Origin: Bog-473 sp963725895
GTDB lineage: Bacteria > Actinomycetota > Acidimicrobiia > Acidimicrobiales > RAAP-2
Length of the DNA stretch: 64,000 nucleotides
Reading direction: 5' to 3'
NCBI GenBank assembly: GCA_963725895.1
Contig: CAVSAJ010000001.1
Location: forward strand, 2,542,001-2,606,000
The notes below the pieces were generated by a model. It saw only the letters and a program-made list of their open reading frames with translations. It made no database searches and was not told the origin of the DNA. Every line of letters starts with the position of its first letter. Position 1 is the first letter of the stretch. Both the position numbers and the translations under genes were made by a program. This document shows positions 39,863 through 47,534 of this stretch, piece after piece.

Positions 39863-41737
39863 TCAGGTCCCCGCTGCCGCCATGCCCACGATCGGCCGGT
39901 TGAGCACCATCGAGCCTGTGGAGCCGTAAAACCCTGCGTCGCCGTAGTCGAAGACGCCGCCGTCGCTCGCCACCAGCCAGTAGCCACCACCGTCAGCGGT
40001 GGCTGCCATTGTCACTACCGGCTTGTTCAACGGGAGCGAGCCGGCCGATCCGAAGAACGACGCATCCCCGTAATTGAAGATGCCGCCGTCGCTCCCCACT
40101 AGCCAGTAGCCGCCACCGTCGGGCGTGGGCGTCATGCCGACGATCGGCCGGTTGAGGCGCATCGAACCGGTCGACCCATAGAAGGTCGCGTCGCCGTAGC
40201 TGAAGATGCCGCCGTCGCTCGCCACGAGCCAGTAGCCGCGGCCGTCGGGCGTTGGCGCCATGCCGACGATCGGCGCCTTCAACGTGAGCGACCCGGCCGA
40301 GCCAAAGAACGCGGCGTCGCCGAAGCTGAAGACGCCGCCGTCACTGGCCACCAGCCAGTACCCCTTCCCATCCGGCGTGACCGCCATGCCCACGATCGGG
40401 CGGTTGAGCGTCATACCGCCAGTCGAGCCGTAGAAGCCGGCGTCGCCGTAGCTGAAGATGCCGCCGTCTGACGCCACGAGCCAGTAGCCGCCGCGGTCGC
40501 GGGTGAGCGACATCCCGACCACCGGCCGGTTGAGCGGCCGGCCGCCCTCGGAGCCGCAGAACGGCAGGTTGCCGAAGTCGAACATCCCACCGTCTGACGC
40601 CACCATGTCGACGCCGTACGGCGACGCGGGTGCGGTGCACGGCACTTCCCCGTTGACGCTGGGGAGGTCGATCGGTGCCACGAACAGCCGGCGAGCCGCG
40701 CCGCACGAGTAGTCCGTGCAGCCGGCGCTGCCACCTTGCCACGCGGCATACGTCAGCCAGAAGTTCCCGTCGGCGTCGGAGAACAACGAGCCACCGCCGG
40801 GGCCGAGGACCGATCCGTAGGTGCCCAGAATCTGCGCTTGCGGTCCACAGGGGCCGAGCGGGCCAGTGCACGTCGTGATCCCCTCCGAGTAGCTGGTGGA
40901 CGTATAGATGCCGGCCGAGAACGCGAGATAGAAGCCACCGCCGGCGGCGGCCATCGACGGGTCTTCGACTGTCGCCTCCCACGGGTACGTGACGGTGTCA
41001 TTGGTGAGCAGGAGGCTCGGGCTCGTTCCGGGCGCGAAGCCCGTTCCGCTTGCATTCAGCTGCTGAGCCCAGATGTACGCCGGTGCAGCCGAACCGCCGT
41101 CATTCTGTTTCCAGAGCAGATATGCCAGCCCGGAGCTGGGATCGACGAAGGGCTCGGGGTCGATCGAACCCGTCGTCTGGCACTCAATCGGGGCGTTTGC
41201 GACATCGGTGAACTGCACGCTGTCCGACGAGATGTCGGCGGCCGTGGCCACGGCGAGGCAGTCGTAGCCGCTGTCGGATCCGTGACCAGCTTGCGCGGCG
41301 TCGTAAAACATCACCCAGTGCCCTGCGTAGTAGAAGACTCCCGGCGAGGTCTGCGTGTTCGCCTGCTCCCACGGAGAGGGATTCGCCAACGCGGTCGAGC
41401 CATCGCAAGATTCGGTGTAGGGCGCGAATCCTGAATTGGGTGAGGTCGATACGAGAGCGGCGATGTGGTTGCCCAGGGCGTTACCTGTGGTGAACGCGTA
41501 GTACACGCCGTTGGAGTAGACGATCTGGGGGTCCGCTGCGTCGCCGCTTCCCGCGTAGTTGTAGGCGGGTGTCCCCGTCCCGCACCCAGGGGGCACAAAC
41601 GCGGACGACGCACTCGGCGTGACTCCGACACCGTAGGCCGCGGCCCCCGACGCGTCGCCCTGCGACAGGGTGACGCCGCCTCCCACGACGAGCAGCGCAA
41701 GGAGCACTGCCGCTTCGCGGCGCATCGGGTGCCTCAT
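39863..41737 (-). CDS. Secreted GH43-like beta-propeller protein with C-terminal YWLVASDGG repeats
   Basis: The 624-residue protein has a signal peptide (AVLLALLVVGGGVTLSQG). The first 370 residues resemble family 43 glycoside hydrolases, a five-bladed propeller: AADPQIVYSNGVYYAF with the putative base Asp, SIDPEPFVDPSSGLAYLLWK with the pKa-modulating Asp, and a later VEDPSMAAAGGGFYLAFSAG. The last 250 residues are six repeats of about 38-39 residues, each with YWLVASDGGIFSYGDA and variants followed by LNRPIVGM. Such repeats are common in secreted Acidimicrobiia proteins. They may bind polysaccharide or the cell surface. Sugar specificity is not predictable. Confidence 0.75.
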   Translation of the reverse strand: MRHPMRREAAVLLALLVVGGGVTLSQGDASGAAAYGVGVTPSASSAFVPPGCGTGTPAYNYAGSGDAADPQIVYSNGVYYAFTTGNALGNHIAALVSTSPNSGFAPYTESCDGSTALANPSPWEQANTQTSPGVFYYAGHWVMFYDAAQAGHGSDSGYDCLAVATAADISSDSVQFTDVANAPIECQTTGSIDPEPFVDPSSGLAYLLWKQNDGGSAAPAYIWAQQLNASGTGFAPGTSPSLLLTNDTVTYPWEATVEDPSMAAAGGGFYLAFSAGIYTSTSYSEGITTCTGPLGPCGPQAQILGTYGSVLGPGGGSLFSDADGNFWLTYAAWQGGSAGCTDYSCGAARRLFVAPIDLPSVNGEVPCTAPASPYGVDMVASDGGMFDFGNLPFCGSEGGRPLNRPVVGMSLTRDRGGYWLVASDGGIFSYGDAGFYGSTGGMTLNRPIVGMAVTPDGKGYWLVASDGGVFSFGDAAFFGSAGSLTLKAPIVGMAPTPDGRGYWLVASDGGIFSYGDATFYGSTGSMRLNRPIVGMTPTPDGGGYWLVGSDGGIFNYGDASFFGSAGSLPLNKPVVTMAATADGGGYWLVASDGGVFDYGDAGFYGSTGSMVLNRPIVGMAAAGT

Positions 41738-41946
41738 CGGCCGCCGACCTCGCTCTCGCCCTCGCGGGGCGGGATCACCTCATGGAGTATCCGGGGCACT
41801 ACTCAGTTGTCGGCCAGTTCGGTGACAACCCTTGAGCACACGCCTGGCGCCGCGCACCCGACCTGGTTCGGTGGCGGCGCGCGGCTCAACTCCCCTTGCC
41901 ATAGCGGCCTAGGTCGACGAGCAGAGTGGCGTTCAGCTGCGTTCTG

Positions 41947-42636
41947 TCACGAGGTGGCGGGTGGAGCGCCACCTTTCGGCGCTGTCAGCTCGCCTACACG
42001 CCGGAACGTGTTGCAATAGAAGAGACGGCCACCCGGTGCACGCCAATCAGCCCATTCCGTGTAAGCGGTGGTGTCGACGCCGCCGAGACGCGGCGCGACG
42101 TGCTCGATCATGGTCGAGAACGTGGCTTCGGCGTCGGCGTTGTCGAACTCGTAGAAGTGCATGTAGCGGGGGTCCGACGCCGTCATGTTCTCGTAGACGG
42201 AGATCTGCGTGAAGCCGGGGATTGCGGCGGCGGCGATATGGCGGATGTGGACGAAGTCGCCCCAGTCCCGCAGACTGCGGTCCAGTTCGGGCGCTCGGGG
42301 GCTGATCCAGACAATCAGCAGGCCCAGAGTTGGGTCTCCGGTCAGGATGCCCTGGCTCGGTCGAGCGGTCCGTCGGAAGCAGTGGGCCTCCGAAGAGTCG
42401 GGGTCGGGCGAGGGAGTGACGAATCTGTCTCCAGCCTCGATCACCATGAGGGTCGACCCGTCGCGCACCCGCATGGGTAGATCGGTGCGTCCGAGCGCGC
42501 AGTTCTCCCACCACGTGACGCGTTCCGTACCGGGAGCCAGCGTGAGTGCGTCTGCCCGCGCCTCACATGACGCCAGAGCGGCGTCACCGAGCTCGAGATA
42601 GAGCCGAGGGGTGCTCCGGTCCTCCAGTTCCCTCAC
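41947..42636 (-). CDS. Hypothetical protein with EthD-like segments
   Basis: The 229-residue soluble protein has two alpha-beta stretches of ferredoxin-like character: TPRLYLELGDAALASCEARA, and FTQISVYENMTASDPRYMHF with YEFDNADAEATFSTMIEHV. These suggest dimeric alpha-beta-barrel folds such as EthD or DUF4286. A Trp-rich piece, VTWWENCALGRTDLP, follows the first. No catalytic signature is seen. The start is GTG 42634-42636. The neighbours are secreted or accessory genes and give no functional clue. Confidence 0.55.
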   Translation of the reverse strand: MRELEDRSTPRLYLELGDAALASCEARADALTLAPGTERVTWWENCALGRTDLPMRVRDGSTLMVIEAGDRFVTPSPDPDSSEAHCFRRTARPSQGILTGDPTLGLLIVWISPRAPELDRSLRDWGDFVHIRHIAAAAIPGFTQISVYENMTASDPRYMHFYEFDNADAEATFSTMIEHVAPRLGGVDTTAYTEWADWRAPGGRLFYCNTFRRVGELTAPKGGAPPATS

Positions 42637-42773
42637 CTCCTGGCGCCGTTCGGCGCGGCCACATCAGCGGTCACGCTAGACCGTGCTCGAGCACGGAGGC
42701 ACGGTCACTGCGAAGGGTGCGTTGGCGGCGGCTCCAGCTACGCTGCTCCAACCCGCGAGCGAGCGAGAGCGCC

Positions 42774-43762
42774 GTGCACCGAGGTTTGGGGGGACTCAGA
42801 GGAGCCGCTCTGATTCTGGTGATCGGGGCGGGATTACAGCTCATGAGCGGGAGCACCGCGTCAGCGTCCGCAGCAGTCACCTCACCTGGCGCCATGACCG
42901 TGACGCCTACGACAGTGGTTGCGGGCTCGACGAACAACAGGCTGACCTTCACGTACACTCCGAAAAGCCAGCGACGTGTCGATGGGACCGTCAAGGTGAC
43001 GGTTCCGACGAGCTGGACGACTCCCCAGGTGGATCGTCCCGGCAAACTCGGTAGCGTCGGAACGAGTGCAGGCGCGCTGAGCGTTCTCGCACAGTACATC
43101 GTGGTGAAGAACCTGACGTTGTGTAAGACGTGTTCCTTGGCCCTCACCTATTCGGATGTAACGGCTCCAGCGACGCTCGGCACCGCCGCCTTTCCGACAA
43201 GTCGCCATGTCGGCACACGGGCCGTTCGAACCAGTCGTGCACTCGCCAACTGTTGTCGCCCAGTCGACGGAGTGTGACTCGCAGCCCGTGACGACGGTCG
43301 GACCGCCGAGTCTCACGGCGACGCCGGGGACGTGCCTCACTGGCGGCAGCGTCGTGACACTGCCGGTTCGGGCTATGACGACAGTTCGCTGGGGACGGTG
43401 CTGGAGTGCAACAGTGACCCGAACCAGCCGACGGTGGCCCTCCCCGCGCCTGTCAGCGAGATCGTCCCGGTCTCGTGCAGCGGTGGGCCATCCAAAACGC
43501 GAGGGCCACGACTTCTGCGGGTGACCTGCCCACTGGCCTGACCTTCACGATCATCTCGCCGACCCCAGGACCACCGTGCGGGAGCGGCTACCTGATCACG
43601 ACCTGTCCCACCGACAGCAGCGGCGGCAACGCGGCGACCGACGCCGCTGCGTACCCCTGCCCGCCGACCGCGGCGCAGCTGGCGGACGGCGTCTCGTGCA
43701 CCCTGAGCTTCAGCGATGAGGGTGGCAAGGTGGGAAGCGTCGACATCTCCTTCGAGCCATGA
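42774..43762 (+). pseudogene. Secreted protein gene broken by several frameshifts
   Basis: From GTG 42774 the frame encodes a signal-like sequence (LRGAALILVIGAGLQLMSGS) and a beta-rich domain with MTVTPTTVVAGSTNNRLTFT. From about 43207 onward conserved-looking pieces appear in other frames: SLTATPGTCLTGGSVV, GYDDSSLGTVLECNSDPNQP with IVPVSCS, then DLPTGLTFTIISPTPGPPCG and CPTDSSGGNAATDAAAYPCP up to DISFEP at 43762. The second half resembles neocarzinostatin-like beta-sandwich proteins seen in secreted actinobacterial proteins. At least three indels are needed to join the pieces. It may be a true pseudogene or several sequence errors; one or two genes are possible. Confidence 0.45.
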
Positions 43763-43820
43763 GGGAACTGCTGCATGGATCCTCGCGAGGACCCGCAGCT
43801 CCCAGACCGATCAGCTGCCC

Positions 43821-43866
43821 TGGAGCCTGAGGTCGGATTCGAATCGACGACCTGCGCATTACGAGA
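43821..43866 (-). tRNA. 3' half of a tRNA-Thr(CGT) gene, probable attachment-site remnant
   Basis: Read on the minus strand, this stretch has an anticodon loop CTCGTAA (anticodon CGT), the variable region, a T-arm with TTCGAAT between GTCGA and CCGAC, a seven-base acceptor strand CTCAGGC, a discriminator base and an encoded CCA. The 5' side does not pair: no D-arm, matching anticodon 5' strand or GCCTGAG acceptor strand follows on that side. So only the 3' half exists. Such halves are left when an integrative element recombines in a tRNA gene. It cannot encode a functional tRNA. Confidence 0.65.
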
Positions 43867-44006
43867 GGGATTTTCGGTATCCCGCTCTATCCCTCGAGGA
43901 ACTCACGCGGCTCGGGACCGCACCAGAACCTCGCCAGGTCACGGCTGATAGCGTCACCGCCGTAGGTGGGCCGACGAGACATAGGATCGTGGGTGGCGAA
44001 CCGTCG

Positions 44007-47000
44007 GTGATCAAGCTCGTACGTGTGCTCGGCAACGTGTGCGCGGTCGCGCCCGACGGCGACATCGTCGAGATCCCGAGCGTGAGCCAACGCCGACTTC
44101 TCGGGCTACTCGCTTTGCATACGACCCAGCGGCTGCGCACCGACTGGCTCGCCGACGTGCTCGAGATCTCTCCGGGGGCGCTGAGGAGATCCGTGTCGCG
44201 ACTGCGTGCGGTGCTCGGCCCGGACACCCTGGTGACAGCGACCACGGGCTACACCCTCACCTGTGACGTCGACGCTGTCCTCTTCTGCAATCAGGTCGCG
44301 AGAGAATCTGACGCGACTGACCGCATTGCGACCCTTCAGAAAGCCGTCGGGCTATGGGGCGGAGCCGCCCTCGAGGAATTCGATGGTGAGAGCTGGGCCC
44401 GCGGCGAGATCGCCCGATTGACTGAGATCCACGGGGCTGCTGTCGACGATCTTGCCGACGAGCTCCTCTCGGCCGATCGGCCGGAGGATGCGATCGCTCT
44501 CCTCGAAAATCAGATTGTCCGGTATCCGTACCGAGACCGACCCCGCGGCCTCCTCATCCGTGCGCTTGCCCTCGCTGGTCGGCAGGCTGATGCGCTGCGG
44601 GTGTTCCAGAACTATCGCTCAGTCCTCGCAGATGAGCTGGGCACCGAACCCTCGCCCGAGGTCGTGCGGATCGAGCGAAGGGTTGCCACCGGATGGGACG
44701 GGGCCAGCTCAGGGACGGGCACTGACGAGACCCGTGGTGCGGCTGTTTTTCCGATCCCGGGACAGCTCTCTCGGAGCGATCCCTTCGTGGGTCGATCTGC
44801 GGAACGCGAGGCACTGCTCGCCGAGCTGGCGCTGGTGACCACCACGGGTCTGCGCTGCGCATTCGTCACGGGTGAAGCAGGCATGGGAAAGACGACGCTG
44901 CTCGGCGAGTTGGCGCGGTCCACCGAGGGGATGGGCGTCACCGTCCTCTGGGGCACCTCGGACGAGACTGGAATGTCCCTCGAGCCTTTCCGTACGATCC
45001 TCAGCGCCTGCGTCGATCATGCCGACATCGACTTGTTGAGCGAGCACGTGACCCGATGTGGGGGCGAGCTCGCGAGGCTGTGTCCGCGCCTTGTCGTTCG
45101 AGTACCGACCGCTCCCCCACCCACTGAGTCGGACGACGCGACTCAGCGATTTCTCACTTTCGAAGCGGTAGCGGACCTCATGGCGCGGATTGCGGCACGC
45201 GGACGGCTCGTGCTCATGATCGACGATCTACAATGGACCGAACCGACGGCCCTCCTGCTTCTGCGCCATTTGACGCGCTCTCTTGCCAACGCACCGGTGC
45301 TCCTGGTCACGAGCAGGCGTGAGCCAGGTGAGCCGTCGTCCGATCAGCTGCGCGCCGCGCTGGCCGAGCTGGAGCGGGGCCGAGTCTTACGGCTTCCGCT
45401 CCCCGCCTTCGGCGACGACGAGATCACGGCTCTGGTTTCGGACCTCCTCCCGTCGACTCCGGAAACGGCGCGGAAGCACATCGCGGCCAGAGTGCGCGAG
45501 GAGACGGCCGGTAACCCTCTCTACGCGAACGCGGTTATTCGGCACTGGGACGAAGCGAGCGGTCCCGGCGGGGGTCGGACAATCCCACCGAGCCTCCGTG
45601 AGGTGTTGTGGAGCCGAGTCCACGCGCTCGGGAACGAAACTGCGGATGTGTTGACCACTGCTTCGGTGCTCGGATCCGAGTTTCAAGAGGACCTTCTCAT
45701 CGAGATGGTCAATATCTCAGAGGCACAAACACGGAGAGCAATCGATGCCTCGGTGACAGCTGGTGTCCTGGTCGACCTCTCGACCTCCCGCCGGACCCTT
45801 CGCTTCTCCCACGCGCTGATTGCCAATGCGCTCTACGGCGAGATCGGCGTTTCAACCCGGGCCCGGCTCCACGAGCACGCGGTGCGCGCGCTTTCCAAAC
45901 GGGCGGACGAATCGAGCCCCGACGTGGTGGTGCAGCTCGCTAGGCACAGCACGTTGGCCGGTATGGCGTCCGAAGCGATCCATTGGTCGACGCTCGCCGG
46001 CGACGACGCGCTCGGGCACCTCTCACCCACGGAGGCAGCGGGCTACTACCAGAGCGCCCTCGATGCTGCGGTCGAGCTCGGACGGCCGCTGGCCGAGCGG
46101 GCGGATCTGCTCGTTCGGCTGGGCGAGGCGCAGCATGTCGCAGGCGAAGCTTCGGCTCTCACCACGCTCGAGCAGGCCGCAAACCTGGCACTGACCAGCG
46201 GCAACAACCTGGCCCTCATACGGTCGGCCCTGGCGGCGGATCGCGGCTTCATGCGAACGGACGCTGGGGCACCCGAGTTCCTAGCGATCGTGGAGGCAGC
46301 CGTCGCGGTTGCCGATCGCTCCGATACGTCGACATATGCACGCGTGCTCTCCCTGCTCGCCCAAAGCTTGGTCTATACGCCGCAAGCAGCGCGCCGGACC
46401 GCCACCGCGCATCAGGCGTTGGCCCTGGCCGAGTCGGCAGCCGACCCTGCCTTGCTGGCCCATGTCGCACCTGCGGTCGTCGCGGCCCTTTGGGCGCCGG
46501 GAAGCGTACCGATGCGCAGCACCGTTGCAACGCGAGCGCTCGCCTCGGCGGAAACATCGGGGGACCCACGGCTTGAGTTTGCCGTGCGTATGGTCGCCTA
46601 CAACGTAGCTGTCGAGTCGGGGGACGCGGCCATGGCTGCCCACAGCTTGGCTCGGATCCGCGCGACTGCTCGATCGGTCGGCGAGCCGCGGCTTCGGTGG
46701 ATCGCAGGCCTCTACGACACCTTCGACGCGATGATGACCGGGCGCCTCGACGAGGCGCAGAGACTCGCGTCGGCCAACCTCGAGCTGGGGGTCGACATCG
46801 GGGTCCCCGACGCGTTCTCGCTGTTCGCGGGCCAGTACTTCGTCATCGGTACCTTCGCAGGACGCCACGGGGAGCTTCTTTCGCTCGTCGAGCAGGCAGC
46901 CAGAGAGAACCCCGGAGTCGCTCCCTTCGAGCTCGCGTATGCGATCGTCTGCGCCGTCGTCGGCCGTCGGGACACGGCGCGCGACGTCCTGAACGAAGGC

Positions 47001-47456
47001 GTCGCGAGGCGATTCACGGACCTCCCGCAGGACAACCTCTGGATGACGCGGGCGATCGGCTACGCGGTCTTGGCGATCGAGCTGCACGACACGGACGCCG
47101 CCGGCCTCCTGCTCCCGCTCATCGAGCCATTCGCGGCCGAGGTGGCGTTCAGCGGCGTCACCAGCCAGGGACCGGTGGGTGCCTACGTGGGCAAGCTGAG
47201 CTCATTGCTCGGTCGCCACGAGGAGGCCGAGGACCACCTGCGGGTTGCCCTGGGCACCGCGACAGCGTTCGGCTGGACGTATCACCAGGCGACCACGCTC
47301 CTCGCGTTGAGCCAGGCCCGATACAGCGGGCAAGGCGAGCTGGACCGGGAAGCTCGATCCTGGCTGGACGAGGCAGCGGAACTCTGCCGTCGCTTCGGCT
47401 TCCGGAGTTGGATATCCCAGGTCGAAGAGCTCGAGGCCGCAATCGCACGCTCCTGA
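44007..47456 (+). CDS. Large SARP/BTAD-AAA ATPase transcription regulator
   Basis: The 1149-residue protein has three parts. Residues 1-240 include an OmpR/SARP-like winged helix (QRRLLGLLALHTTQRLRTDW, LRRSVSRLRAVLGPDTLVT) and a bacterial transcription-activator domain (IRYP-type RYPYRDRPRGLLIRALA, VFQNYRSVLADELGTEPSPE). Next is a P-loop ATPase with Walker A VTGEAGMGKTTLL and Walker B LVLMIDDLQWTEP. The last 600 residues are TPR-like helical repeats. This is the AfsR type of activator, controlling secondary metabolism or development. There is no C-terminal LuxR helix-turn-helix. GTG 44007 is chosen; GTG 43989 is in frame. The target genes are unknown. Confidence 0.85.
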   Translation: MIKLVRVLGNVCAVAPDGDIVEIPSVSQRRLLGLLALHTTQRLRTDWLADVLEISPGALRRSVSRLRAVLGPDTLVTATTGYTLTCDVDAVLFCNQVARESDATDRIATLQKAVGLWGGAALEEFDGESWARGEIARLTEIHGAAVDDLADELLSADRPEDAIALLENQIVRYPYRDRPRGLLIRALALAGRQADALRVFQNYRSVLADELGTEPSPEVVRIERRVATGWDGASSGTGTDETRGAAVFPIPGQLSRSDPFVGRSAEREALLAELALVTTTGLRCAFVTGEAGMGKTTLLGELARSTEGMGVTVLWGTSDETGMSLEPFRTILSACVDHADIDLLSEHVTRCGGELARLCPRLVVRVPTAPPPTESDDATQRFLTFEAVADLMARIAARGRLVLMIDDLQWTEPTALLLLRHLTRSLANAPVLLVTSRREPGEPSSDQLRAALAELERGRVLRLPLPAFGDDEITALVSDLLPSTPETARKHIAARVREETAGNPLYANAVIRHWDEASGPGGGRTIPPSLREVLWSRVHALGNETADVLTTASVLGSEFQEDLLIEMVNISEAQTRRAIDASVTAGVLVDLSTSRRTLRFSHALIANALYGEIGVSTRARLHEHAVRALSKRADESSPDVVVQLARHSTLAGMASEAIHWSTLAGDDALGHLSPTEAAGYYQSALDAAVELGRPLAERADLLVRLGEAQHVAGEASALTTLEQAANLALTSGNNLALIRSALAADRGFMRTDAGAPEFLAIVEAAVAVADRSDTSTYARVLSLLAQSLVYTPQAARRTATAHQALALAESAADPALLAHVAPAVVAALWAPGSVPMRSTVATRALASAETSGDPRLEFAVRMVAYNVAVESGDAAMAAHSLARIRATARSVGEPRLRWIAGLYDTFDAMMTGRLDEAQRLASANLELGVDIGVPDAFSLFAGQYFVIGTFAGRHGELLSLVEQAARENPGVAPFELAYAIVCAVVGRRDTARDVLNEGVARRFTDLPQDNLWMTRAIGYAVLAIELHDTDAAGLLLPLIEPFAAEVAFSGVTSQGPVGAYVGKLSSLLGRHEEAEDHLRVALGTATAFGWTYHQATTLLALSQARYSGQGELDREARSWLDEAAELCRRFGFRSWISQVEELEAAIARS

Positions 47457-47534
47457 CGCGCAAGTGACGCGCCCCGAAGCAGGACGATACAGCCGGGCGT
47501 GCTCGAGGCGCGCCAGGAGCGGAGGTGCTGTTGC

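Noticed and set aside
38167..39903. Second open frame of 578 codons within the DHA2 transporter.
   Set aside because: Frame-shifted shadow with Arg/His-rich translation; the real product has clear helices and motif A.
43716..44006. In-frame N-terminal extension of the AfsR-type regulator.
   Set aside because: It reads through the tRNA-Thr remnant, and the peptide RSDSNRRPAHYE is of the kind seen when tRNA genes are translated by mistake.
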